Below, piece after piece: positions 24,036 to 31,604 of a DNA stretch of 46,302 bases. Below the pieces are notes generated by a model. The model was not told the origin of the DNA and did not search any database. It saw nothing but the letters and a program-made list of their open reading frames with translations. The stretch's first letter is position 1; each line of letters starts with the position of its first letter. Both the position numbers and the translations under genes were made by a program. The stretch is taken from NCBI GenBank assembly GCA_005798855.1, contig SYIF01000003.1, positions 1-46,302 on the forward strand, given 5' to 3'. The stretch is from Actinomycetota bacterium (lineage in GTDB: Bacteria; Actinomycetota; Thermoleophilia; Gaiellales; F1-60-MAGs149).

Positions 24036-25214
24036 ATGGAACATGCCAGCCCGCAGCAATTGCAGAACGTGCTGGTCGGCAAGATTGAGGCAATCGCCGA
24101 ACTGACGGAGCGCCTCGTAGAGGAGGAGAGCCCGACCTCTGCAGGTGAGGGCGTAGCGGCTGTGCTCGCGTTGTTTGAGAAGCGGCTGCGAGCGATTGGT
24201 TTTGTGACTCGATCGATCGATGTTGGGTTATTGGCGCCCGTGCTCGACGCAGTGCTGGAGTTTGGCCCAGGACCAACCGTCTTGGTGTTAGGTCACGCCG
24301 ACACAGTTTGGCCGTCCGGGACAGCAGTGGACTGGCACTTTGCTCGAGCCAACGGACGTTGGTCGGGGCCAGGAGTTGGCGATATGAAGGCCTGTCTGGT
24401 GCTCGCTGCAGCGGCTCTTGAGGCATTGCTTGAGGTAGCTCCGCCGAACGCGGGGAGTGTCCGTTTTCTCGTAATCCCAGACGAGGAAGCTGGTAGCGCT
24501 GCCAGCCGTCAGATAATCGAGGAGGCGGCGAGCACAGCTGCTGCGTGTTTGACGTTGGAAGCGGCTCGCCCCAATGGTGGACTCGTCACGAGTCGAGGAG
24601 CGGTTGGTGCCATGCACCTCGAAACCTTTGGTGTTGCGTGTCATGTCACGGACCCCGGTCCACACCAGGATGCGCTCGTCCCTCTGATCACAGTCGCGGC
24701 AGCGCTCCCGGAGCTCTCGCATGATGGCGCAGTCGCCCACGTCGGTGTTCTAGCTGCGGGTTCGGCGCGCCAGGTAGTGCCGGAATCCGCAGAGGCTTGG
24801 ATTGATCTGCGGGCAGAAACGACTGAGGCCGGGGAACAGTTGGCGGCCGCGGTGGCTGACAGTCTGGCGCAGGCGTGTGCCGTGGAAGGCGTGGAGTTTG
24901 TGGTCACCGGCGGCGTGACACGACCGGCCTTCCCACGCACGCCCGGCACGGGAGAGCTCTACGACCGAGCGGTGGCGGTGGCCACGGCCTTGGATATATC
25001 ACTCGCCGAGGTGGCGGAACGCGGTGGCTCAGACGCGTCTTTTGCAGCGGCACTTGGTGTGCCGACGCTCGACGGTCTTGGCCCGATTTGCCATGGCTCG
25101 TGCAGTCGCGAAGAATGGATTGAGGAGGACTCGCTCGCGGTCTACGGTGCGATCTTCGCCGACCTCGTCCAGTCCGTGCTCGCCGGCGCACTCTGCGCCA
25201 GCGCGAAGCCCTAG
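24036..25214 (+). CDS. M20 family metallopeptidase, glutamate carboxypeptidase-like, with altered metal ligand
   Basis: A 392-residue M20 peptidase. Metal and catalytic sites are visible as GHADTVWP (His), GPGVGDMKA (bridging Asp), IPDEEAGS (general base Glu plus Glu ligand) and TLEAARP (Glu). The last site, usually GPVGGGAH, reads GPICHGSC, so Cys replaces the His ligand and a His lies three residues earlier. Family enzymes cut C-terminal Glu, N-acyl amino acids or dipeptides. ATG 24036 is the base after the CocE stop. It ends the importer-hydrolase operon and shares a CTAG stop with the convergent cobA-hemD gene. Confidence 0.87.
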   Translation: MEHASPQQLQNVLVGKIEAIAELTERLVEEESPTSAGEGVAAVLALFEKRLRAIGFVTRSIDVGLLAPVLDAVLEFGPGPTVLVLGHADTVWPSGTAVDWHFARANGRWSGPGVGDMKACLVLAAAALEALLEVAPPNAGSVRFLVIPDEEAGSAASRQIIEEAASTAAACLTLEAARPNGGLVTSRGAVGAMHLETFGVACHVTDPGPHQDALVPLITVAAALPELSHDGAVAHVGVLAAGSARQVVPESAEAWIDLRAETTEAGEQLAAAVADSLAQACAVEGVEFVVTGGVTRPAFPRTPGTGELYDRAVAVATALDISLAEVAERGGSDASFAAALGVPTLDGLGPICHGSCSREEWIEEDSLAVYGAIFADLVQSVLAGALCASAKP

Positions 25215-26659
25215 CCCAGCACCTCAAGCACGGCACTGATCAGCCCATCGAGGTCGTGCTCGTCGGCTTCGAGGGCGATGCCCACGCCGAGTTCGCGCAT
25301 GGCCGCGCTCGTGACAGGGCCGATTGAGATGCCCTTGAGGGCGGTCAGGTCGCGGTCGGGATAGGCCGCGACGAGCGCGCGGACGGTCGAGGCGGAGGTG
25401 AAGGTGACCGCGTCGGCTGCGAGTGGGCCATCGCCTGACGGTACGGCGTACTCGGTGCGATACAGCGCTGCGATGTCGACGATCGCACCCGCGTTTGTGA
25501 GACCCTCGGGCAGCAGGTCGCGAGCCTCCTCGGCACGGGCGATCAAAACACGCTTGCCAGCCATGCGATCTTGCAGCGTCTCGAGCAGAGCCTCGGCGAC
25601 CGCTCGCTCGGAGACGGTGTCGGCAACGACGCCGATCTGGCGCAGGGCCTCGGCCGTGCCAGGGCCGATCGCCGCGACCTCGACGCCGTGCAGCACGCGC
25701 GCATCGCCACCAATGCGGTCGAGCAGAAGCGGGGGCGTGTTCGGGCTCGTGACGACGACGACGTCGTAGACGCTCGCGTCGATTGGATCGCCGGCGAGGG
25801 GAACGGTCGAGATCGTGGGTGCGCTGACGACGTTCGCGCCGAGGTCGGTCAGCCGGCGTGTCAGTCCGTCGGCTTGGGCGCGAGCACGCGTGACGGCAAC
25901 CACGCGACCGGCGAGTGGCAGCCGCTCTGCCCAGCCAATCGCTTCGCGTACGGTGACGATCTCGCCGATTACGGTGACGGCGGGCGCGCGGACCTTGGCG
26001 GCCTCAGCCACCTCCGCAATCGTTGCGAGCGTACCGGTCGTCACGCGCTGCGTCGGCAGCGTGCCGCGCTCGACGATGCCAACGGGAGTCTCGGCAGGAC
26101 GACCGCCGGAGATCAAAGCGTCGGCGATCAGGCCGAGGCGTCCGACGCCCATCAAGACGACGAGCGTGCCACCTGCCTTTGCGAGTGCCGCCCAATCGGT
26201 CTGGGTCTCGGGTTTATCGGGGTTCTCATGACCAGTCACGATCGTCACGTGCGTCGACAGGCCACGATGCGTAATCGGAAAGCCGGCTGCTGCGGGTGCG
26301 GCAAGCGAACTGCTGATCCCAGGCACGACCTCGTAGTCGACGTCGGCTTCGTGCAACGCCTCCGCCTCCTCCGAGCCGCGACCGAAGACAAACGGATCGC
26401 CGCCCTTGAGGCGCACGATCAGCTGGCCGGTCTGGCCGTGTTCGACGAGGCATGCGTTGATCTGATTCTGCGTCATCGCCACATCGCCCGGCGCCTTGCC
26501 TGCGTTGATCAGCACGCAGCCCGGCTTGGCCTCGAGTGGCAACTGGTCGCCAGCAAGACGATCGAGCACGAGCACGTCGGCGCGCCGCACGAGATCGAGC
26601 CCGCGTACGGTAATCAGCCCCGGGTCACCCGGGCCGGCGCCGACAAGGAAAACCGTCAC
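25211..26659 (-). CDS. cobA: Fused uroporphyrinogen-III C-methyltransferase / uroporphyrinogen-III synthase
   Basis: A 482-residue fusion. Residues 1-240 are the SUMT methyltransferase (VGAGPGDPGLITVRG, LKGGDPFVFGRG, VVPGISSSLAAPAAAG), which methylates uroporphyrinogen III to precorrin-2 for siroheme and cobalamin. Residues 245-480 are HemD (VAVTRARAQADGLTRRL, then TFTSASTVRALV), which closes hydroxymethylbilane to uroporphyrinogen III. The fusion puts the branch point of haem and corrinoid synthesis on one chain. GTG 26659 overlaps the hemC stop as GTGA. Fusions of this order are known in several bacterial phyla. Confidence 0.94.
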   Translation of the reverse strand: MTVFLVGAGPGDPGLITVRGLDLVRRADVLVLDRLAGDQLPLEAKPGCVLINAGKAPGDVAMTQNQINACLVEHGQTGQLIVRLKGGDPFVFGRGSEEAEALHEADVDYEVVPGISSSLAAPAAAGFPITHRGLSTHVTIVTGHENPDKPETQTDWAALAKAGGTLVVLMGVGRLGLIADALISGGRPAETPVGIVERGTLPTQRVTTGTLATIAEVAEAAKVRAPAVTVIGEIVTVREAIGWAERLPLAGRVVAVTRARAQADGLTRRLTDLGANVVSAPTISTVPLAGDPIDASVYDVVVVTSPNTPPLLLDRIGGDARVLHGVEVAAIGPGTAEALRQIGVVADTVSERAVAEALLETLQDRMAGKRVLIARAEEARDLLPEGLTNAGAIVDIAALYRTEYAVPSGDGPLAADAVTFTSASTVRALVAAYPDRDLTALKGISIGPVTSAAMRELGVGIALEADEHDLDGLISAVLEVLG

Positions 26660-27552
26660 GCGGCCCCCTCGGCGAGCAACTCGCGCCCGCCGTCAGCAAG
26701 CAACTGTGCGACGATCGTAGCGACGAGGCTGGTGGGGTTATCGCCAGTTGCCTCGTGACGAATGGTCTGAGTACCGTCGGGCGAACCGACCCATCCGATC
26801 AGGGTCCAGTCGGCTCCTTCGCGGTACGCATGGGCGGCGACCGGTACGCGGCAGCCGCCACCGAGGCTGCGCGTCACTCCCCGCTCGGCCATCACTGCGA
26901 TACGCGTGTCGGCATCGTCGACTGCGGTTACTCGCGCCTCATCGCCCGAACGTGTCTGCAGGGCAATGGCACCTTGACCCGACTCGGGCACGATCATCGC
27001 GACGGGGAATCGGAAGCCAATCTCGTGGGCAAGCTCGATCCGATCGAGGCCGCAGGCCGCCAGCACGACACCATCCAAGTCGCTGGTTGAGCGATGCGCA
27101 AGACGGGTCTGGACGTTCCCGCGGACGGGCACCATCGTCAAATCGGGGCGTAGCGATCGCAGCGCAGATGAGCGCCGAATCGACGATGTACCGACGCGGG
27201 CTCCCACCGAGATATCACCAAAGGAGCGCGCCTCACCGCACCAAGCGTCACGAGGATCGGCGCGGGGCAGGAAGGCGGCTAGTGCCAAACCGTCGAGTTC
27301 GTCGCCGGTCAGGTCCTTCGCCGAGTGCACGGCTACATCGATCTCTTCGGCGAGCAGTGCCTCCTCGAGTGCGGAGGCAAATGCGCCAGGGCCTAACTCG
27401 CCAAGCGGCGTCGACTGTGCGGCGTCACCGCGTGTTGAAACAACCACCATCTCAACCTTGGCACCCGCAGCGGTCATGGCGTCGGCTGCGAGGCGCGCCT
27501 GTGCCTGCGCGAGCGGCGAGCCTCGCGTGCCAAGGCGGAGCAGAAGGCTCAT
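26656..27552 (-). CDS. hemC: Hydroxymethylbilane synthase (porphobilinogen deaminase)
   Basis: A 298-residue enzyme that joins four porphobilinogens. The start LRLGTRGSPLAQAQA, VVVSTRGDA, DVAVHSAKDL and VPVRGNVQTRL are family marks, and the Cys that holds the dipyrromethane cofactor is in LGGGCRVPVAAHAY near 238. The usual VHSLKDLP reads VHSAKDLT, a mild variant. ATG 27552 overlaps the ccmD stop as ATGA; the gene passes on directly to cobA-hemD. Confidence 0.96.
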   Translation of the reverse strand: MSLLLRLGTRGSPLAQAQARLAADAMTAAGAKVEMVVVSTRGDAAQSTPLGELGPGAFASALEEALLAEEIDVAVHSAKDLTGDELDGLALAAFLPRADPRDAWCGEARSFGDISVGARVGTSSIRRSSALRSLRPDLTMVPVRGNVQTRLAHRSTSDLDGVVLAACGLDRIELAHEIGFRFPVAMIVPESGQGAIALQTRSGDEARVTAVDDADTRIAVMAERGVTRSLGGGCRVPVAAHAYREGADWTLIGWVGSPDGTQTIRHEATGDNPTSLVATIVAQLLADGGRELLAEGAA

Positions 27553-27710
27553 TTCGTTGACGGGTCCGATGGTGCAGCGCGTTCAAGCTCCTCAAGCGTC
27601 GCCTCGAGCCGCGTCAACTTACGACCGATAATTCCCACGTACGCGAGGATCACAAGCCAGACGGCGATGTAGGCACCGGCGACGTACGGCACTGCGTCCT
27701 GGAGCGTCAT
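27549..27710 (-). CDS. ccmD: CcmD family haem-export accessory protein
   Basis: A 53-residue ORF missed by the track. It reads MTLQDAVPYVAGAYIAVWL, continues through one membrane helix to LAYVGIIGRKLTRLEATLEEL, and ends after 53 codons. A short N-terminus, one helix, then a charged coiled stretch with Arg/Glu is the CcmD pattern. CcmD binds the CcmABC haem exporter. The start overlaps the ccmC stop and the stop overlaps the hemC start, both as ATGA, as expected in a ccmABCD-hemC operon. Confidence 0.85.
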   Translation of the reverse strand: MTLQDAVPYVAGAYIAVWLVILAYVGIIGRKLTRLEATLEELERAAPSDPSTK

Positions 27711-28405
27711 GCATCCTCCCCGCGCGCCACGCGCTGCAACTGGAGCACGCGCGCGGCCGTCCGCTTGCCGCGCATTTCGGTGGAGATCAGGAGCACCATC
27801 AGACTCAGCATGCCTGCAAAACCGACGACAAACGTCAGTAAAAACGAGTTTGGCATCGCAGCGCCATCCGAGGTAAAGACCACGGGGTGGATCAGGGTCT
27901 GCGCGATCCGCACGGCAAGAAACGAGAGCGGAATCAGGCCAACACCGAGCAGCGCAAAGACCGCCGAGGCCGAGCGGCGTCGTTCGCCCTCATCGAGCGA
28001 GAAGCGCAGCATGAAGTACGCGCAGTAGTAGAGAAACAGAATCAGGAAGACGTTGATTTGGCGATCGCCCCAGTTCCACCACACGCCCCACGAGGCCTTG
28101 GCCCAGATTGGTCCCGTCAACAGCACGAGCGTGCCCCAGATCGTGCCGGAGTGCACACCAACGTACGAGCGCAGGTCCCAGACCTCAGTGCGCTTCCACA
28201 GGTACATCGCCGCCGAGAACGCGCCGAACGCGAACGCGACGTAGGACGTCAAGGCAATCGGAACGTGAAAGTAGAAGATCTTCTGGCTCAGCCCTTGGTC
28301 GAAGTCTTCGGGCGTCCACCAGAACGCGAGTGCGACAGTCAGCGGAATCAGAATCGTGCTGAGGACAAGCGGGATGGTGGTCGAAAGGCGGCCAAGAGAG
28401 CGCAT
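27707..28405 (-). CDS. ccmC: Haem exporter permease CcmC
   Basis: A 232-residue membrane protein with six helices. The two external His that ligate haem are seen in FYFHVPIALTSY and in RIAQTLIHPV. The tryptophan-rich loop reads WGVWWNWGDRQ where most homologues have WGxWWxWDxRLT, so the WD Asp has moved by one residue. ATG 28405 has TAGGAGATT upstream; the ORF-track start 36 bases earlier falls in ccmB. It overlaps ccmD by 4 bases. Confidence 0.93.
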   Translation of the reverse strand: MRSLGRLSTTIPLVLSTILIPLTVALAFWWTPEDFDQGLSQKIFYFHVPIALTSYVAFAFGAFSAAMYLWKRTEVWDLRSYVGVHSGTIWGTLVLLTGPIWAKASWGVWWNWGDRQINVFLILFLYYCAYFMLRFSLDEGERRRSASAVFALLGVGLIPLSFLAVRIAQTLIHPVVFTSDGAAMPNSFLLTFVVGFAGMLSLMVLLISTEMRGKRTAARVLQLQRVARGEDA

Positions 28406-28407
28406 GA

Positions 28408-29073
28408 TCAATCTCCTAGAAGGTGCTCTGAGGTGCCCCATGCGAGCGCCGCGAACACGAGGTCATAGAGTGCCAGAAATCCGAGAGGCCGGAATCCCCC
28501 TACCTCTTCGCCGAAAGCGCCGTACGTAGCCGTCACGCCCGCCAAGACAATCGGGATGACGAGTGGCAGGACGAGCACCGGTAAGAGCACGTCGCGCGTG
28601 CGGGCTCCGAGGGCCAGTGCGGCGGCCAGCGTGCCGACGAGGGCGATGCCAACGTTGGCCAAGAGCAACGCGACGACGACCGTGCCAATGCTCGGGCCCC
28701 CGGCTTGGAAAAACAGCACCCACCAAACAGGCACGGCGACGACCTCCACCACGACCAGAAAGCCAAACTGAGCGAGCGCGGCACCAATCCAGATTGCGGC
28801 GCGATCGATCGGCGCCAAGAGCAGCGCATCGAGTGCGCCCTCCTCCTGCTCGGCAGCGAACGTGCGCAAGAGGCCGAGCACTGCCGTAAAGACCACCGCG
28901 GCCCAGAGCATGCCGGCTGCCGCGCGACTGCCCGCGCCTGTATCGCCGCTCAACGCGAAGTGGACAATCACGATCGTTGCGGCGATAAACAGCAGCATCG
29001 CGAAGATCACCTCACGGCGACGAAGCTCAAGCACGAATTTGACGCGGGCGATCGCGAGCGCTGCGGGGATCAT
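28408..29073 (-). CDS. ccmB: Haem exporter permease CcmB
   Basis: A 221-residue protein with six membrane helices, the second ABC membrane subunit of the CcmABC complex. It starts IARVKFVLELRRREVIFAM, and the cytoplasmic FAAEQEEGALDALLLAPID loop that touches the ATPase is the best-known CcmB mark. The stop is two bases before the ccmC ATG, and the start overlaps the ccmA stop as ATGA. Confidence 0.94.
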   Translation of the reverse strand: MIPAALAIARVKFVLELRRREVIFAMLLFIAATIVIVHFALSGDTGAGSRAAAGMLWAAVVFTAVLGLLRTFAAEQEEGALDALLLAPIDRAAIWIGAALAQFGFLVVVEVVAVPVWWVLFFQAGGPSIGTVVVALLLANVGIALVGTLAAALALGARTRDVLLPVLVLPLVIPIVLAGVTATYGAFGEEVGGFRPLGFLALYDLVFAALAWGTSEHLLGD

Positions 29074-29702
29074 GCGAGGCTCCCGGCGCTGAGGTGGACG
29101 GCGCGGGCCCCAAGACGCGCGGGTAGCTCGTCGTCGTGGCTGGCAACCAGTTGCGTGCGGGTGCCGAGGCCTGCTCGAAGTGTCGCATCGAGCAGTAGGC
29201 GCCCATCTGCATCGAGCCCGCTCGCCGGCTCGTCGAGCAGAAGCAGAGCGGGCTGGTGCGCCGTGGCGCGGGCCAGCGCGAGTCGCTGCAGCATGCCGCG
29301 CGAAAAACCGTCGATGTATTCGTCCGCGCGATCGCCCAGACCAACGTGGTTGAGGAGAGCCGTGACGTCGAGGTCGCGTTGCCCGTGGAGACCAGCATGC
29401 AACTCGAGATTCTCGCGTGCCGTTAGTCCGCGGTAGAGCTGCGAGCGATGGCCCGCGTAGGCAATACCGGCGCGGAGTGAGCGCGGCGCACTGGTCGCGT
29501 CAACGCCCGCGATCCGGGCCGAGCCGGCAGTCGGGCGCAGCAGGCCAGCGACGAGCCGCAGCAGCGTCGACTTGCCGGCACCATTCGGGCCGAGCAGCAC
29601 GATTGTCTCGCCGGGTGCCACCGTCAGCGTCGCCTTGCGTAGCGCAAGGCGATCACCGAAACGCTTCGAGCACTCCGTGAGCGTGACAACGGGCGGTTCC
29701 AT
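29070..29702 (-). CDS. ccmA: Haem exporter ATP-binding protein CcmA
   Basis: A 210-residue ATPase with Walker A LGPNGAGKSTLLRL, signature FSRGMLQRLALARA and Walker B LLLLDEPASGLD. It powers release of haem from CcmC to the chaperone CcmE in cytochrome c maturation. It is the first gene of the ccmABCD-hemC-cobA run. No ccmE, ccmF or ccmH is in the window. Upstream lie 180 bases of non-coding, strongly foldable DNA. Confidence 0.94.
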   Translation of the reverse strand: MEPPVVTLTECSKRFGDRLALRKATLTVAPGETIVLLGPNGAGKSTLLRLVAGLLRPTAGSARIAGVDATSAPRSLRAGIAYAGHRSQLYRGLTARENLELHAGLHGQRDLDVTALLNHVGLGDRADEYIDGFSRGMLQRLALARATAHQPALLLLDEPASGLDADGRLLLDATLRAGLGTRTQLVASHDDELPARLGARAVHLSAGSLA

Positions 29703-29882
29703 GGGTTGGAGGGTAGGCGATGCGCGTGGGAGGACACCACAACCGCGCGGATGTGGTGTCCTCCCCGGACCACGCGTGGACCCCGAGTTCGCGGATCAGT
29801 GGTCGGCGTACCTTGGTCTTCGCCCCCCTTGCACCAACGCGCTGGCGTCATCTGCGCTTGGCCACTGGAACCCCCGAAATCG
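29703..29882. ncRNA. Foldable non-coding region upstream of ccmA (candidate structured leader)
   Basis: No gene fits in these 180 bases. They hold a perfect hairpin (29728-29765), a second dyad around CCACGCGTGG (29770-29779), and a possible three-way junction: CAGTGG (29797-29802) with CCACTG (29862-29867), TTGGT (29813-29817) with ACCAA (29833-29837), and GCGC (29839-29842) with GCGC (29854-29857). The outer stem extends with G-U pairs if read on the plus strand. It may be a leader of the ccm operon or a separate small RNA. Confidence 0.35.
29728..29765. repeat. Perfect 14-bp inverted repeat with a CCGCGCGG loop
   Basis: GGGAGGACACCACA pairs with TGTGGTGTCCTCCC across a 10-base loop that is itself the palindrome CCGCGCGG flanked by A. 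It starts 26 bases upstream of the ccmA start codon. It is too far from the PfkB stop and has no U-tract, so it is a poor intrinsic terminator. Confidence 0.9.
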
Positions 29883-30701
29883 CTAGACCCGCAGGCGCAA
29901 GATCTTCGCAACGCCATAGGTAGCAGTGACGGCCGCCATGCGAGGGGGCTCGTCGGCATCGAGCGCAGCAGCGAACAGTGCCGTAAACATGTCGCCCGCC
30001 CCGACGGTGTCGGCGAGGTGGGGGATGCGGTCGGCCGGGATGCGCAGAATCTCGGGCTCGTCCTCGGTCCAGATCTCACAGCCGCCCTCACCGTAGGTGA
30101 CGACGACGATCGGGACGCCTGAGCGGGCGAGGGCTGCGGCATCCGTGCCGCCAAGCAAGGCCTCGGCCTCTTCGTCGCTGAACTTGATAGCAGCGACACC
30201 CGCCACCCAGGCCGGGTCGAACGGGCCGGTGGGGCGCACGTCACCAAGGCCAGGTCGAGCAAGACCCTGAGCATCGAAGACAACGCGACGTCCAAGCTCC
30301 ACGAGGGCCGCCACGGATTCGGCAGGCACGTCGTCGCGCCACTGTGTCCCGACGACGATTGTCGAAGCACTTGCCAGCGACGACTTTGCCCAGCCGTTGA
30401 TGTCCTCGGGGAGAAACGGATCCCCGAGCGCCGCGATCTCTTGATCGCGCAGGCCACCCGGCTTGAGCGTGAGACGACTGACAAACGTGTCTTCCGTTGG
30501 TCCGATCAGCACCGGGAGGCCGCGACGATTGAGCGCGGCGTAGAGCTCGTCGTCGCCGCCACGCGTGACGACGATGCCGCGAATGCCAGCAGCCGAGAGC
30601 GCCTGTGCAGCAAAGATCGGAGCGCCACCGCAGCGGTGCTCCTCTGAGCCGTCGGGATGAATGATCTCGTCGAGCACGGTCTGTCCGAGCAGGGCAATCA
30701 C
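29883..30701 (-). CDS. PfkB family sugar or nucleoside kinase
   Basis: A 272-residue ribokinase-fold kinase. The C-terminal PfkB signature DTVGAGDMFTALF (catalytic Asp) lies near residue 230, and the N-terminal GGAPIFAAQALSAAG matches the substrate-binding face. The sugar or nucleoside substrate is unknown. GTG 30701 is preferred: it overlaps the preceding stop as GTGA with GGGGAG 8 bases upstream; ATG 30719 is the longer choice. It is co-transcribed with a small membrane protein gene. Confidence 0.86.
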   Translation of the reverse strand: MIALLGQTVLDEIIHPDGSEEHRCGGAPIFAAQALSAAGIRGIVVTRGGDDELYAALNRRGLPVLIGPTEDTFVSRLTLKPGGLRDQEIAALGDPFLPEDINGWAKSSLASASTIVVGTQWRDDVPAESVAALVELGRRVVFDAQGLARPGLGDVRPTGPFDPAWVAGVAAIKFSDEEAEALLGGTDAAALARSGVPIVVVTYGEGGCEIWTEDEPEILRIPADRIPHLADTVGAGDMFTALFAAALDADEPPRMAAVTATYGVAKILRLRV

Positions 30702-31132
30702 GCGCGCAACGCTCCCCACGCTAGGTAGCCATAGGCACTGAAGGCCAGGAGCCAGCCGGCGGCGGCCAAAATGTCGGGTCCGGTTCCACCACAGTTATAG
30801 GCGTTGCCCGCAACGCAAAGTCCCTGAGCCAAGAGACCGAAACCGCCGGCCAAACCTGTGGCGGCGAAAACCCCAAGTGCGATCCACGTCGGTCCATGCT
30901 CCCGTCCCCGTCCGCGCAGTGCGAGCGCGCCGGCCGACACGATCACAGCGGCCAGTAGTACGAACGCCTCGAGCGACCAGTGATGCAGGCCCATCTGAAT
31001 GATCAGGACTAAAACCGCGAGGGGGAGCGTGACGCGCCCAATGAGGACCCCGTAGCCACAGGAAAGGCGGATGATCGTCATGATCACAAGCGCAGCGGTC
31101 GCTGCAGAGAGGATTGAGAAAAACAGACTCAT
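30698..31132 (-). CDS. Small integral membrane protein of unknown function
   Basis: A 144-residue hydrophobic protein with four likely membrane helices (about residues 4-24, 32-52, 54-74 and 84-142 in two parts). A GLCVAGNAYNCGGTGPD loop with two Cys lies between the last helices, probably outside. I do not recognise the family. It is the first gene of a minus-strand pair with the PfkB kinase and is divergent from tatA across 86 bases. Confidence 0.6.
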   Translation of the reverse strand: MSLFFSILSAATAALVIMTIIRLSCGYGVLIGRVTLPLAVLVLIIQMGLHHWSLEAFVLLAAVIVSAGALALRGRGREHGPTWIALGVFAATGLAGGFGLLAQGLCVAGNAYNCGGTGPDILAAAGWLLAFSAYGYLAWGALRA

Positions 31133-31218
31133 CGACAGTAATCACCGTAGACGGTACCGCGATCTCCCGGCGAATCTCTTTCAATGGTAGGCTTGCGCAT
31201 GCAAGGAGGAGGAACCGC

Positions 31219-31581
31219 ATGCCGCAATTTGGAGTAATGGAAATCGCGATCGTTCTCGTGATTGGTCTGCTCGTGTTCGGTCCGAAGAAGTTGCCGGAGC
31301 TCGGCCGCGGTTTGGGCTCAAGCATGCGCGACTTTCGTCGTGGACTTTCTGGCGAGGCCGACAATGATCCGCCGGCGCAGCCCGTCGTTGTGCAGTCGAC
31401 GATACCAATTGTCGAGACAGCCGTTCCTGCATCTGAGCGTGTCGCTGAGCCCGTTCCTGTCGCTGAGCCCGTTGCTGCTGCAGCTGCTGCTGCTGACCCC
31501 GTTGCTGCGGCTGAGCCCGATGCTGCCACAGAGCCCGAGGTCGCTGAAGTGCCTGTTGCAGACGCTAAGCCGGCTGAGTAA
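31219..31581 (+). CDS. tatA: Twin-arginine translocase subunit TatA
   Basis: A 120-residue protein: one N-terminal membrane helix (FGVMEIAIVLVIGLLVFGPKKLPELG) with the FGPKKLPELGRGLG hinge and amphipathic helix, then a low-complexity Ala/Glu/Pro/Val tail with repeated AEPV units. ATG 31219 has an almost perfect ribosome site, AAGGAGGAGG. TatA forms the pore through which folded proteins, possibly including the binding lipoprotein at 3.5 kb, are exported. tatC follows after 23 bases. Confidence 0.95.
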   Translation: MPQFGVMEIAIVLVIGLLVFGPKKLPELGRGLGSSMRDFRRGLSGEADNDPPAQPVVVQSTIPIVETAVPASERVAEPVPVAEPVAAAAAAADPVAAAEPDAATEPEVAEVPVADAKPAE

Positions 31582-31604
31582 GCACACCCAGGGTAGACAA
31601 GACG

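Noticed and set aside
25571-26758. 395-residue plus-strand ORF
   Set aside because: Antisense to the cobA-hemD fusion; Arg and Asp rich with no recognisable motif.
29728-29790. T-box riboswitch suspected from ACCGCG near a large hairpin
   Set aside because: There is no GGTGG before ACCGCG, no stem I with a specifier codon, and no aminoacyl-tRNA synthetase or amino-acid gene follows.
29855-29880. Cobalamin riboswitch suspected from GCCACTG near hem genes
   Set aside because: No B12 box or other conserved blocks are present on either strand.
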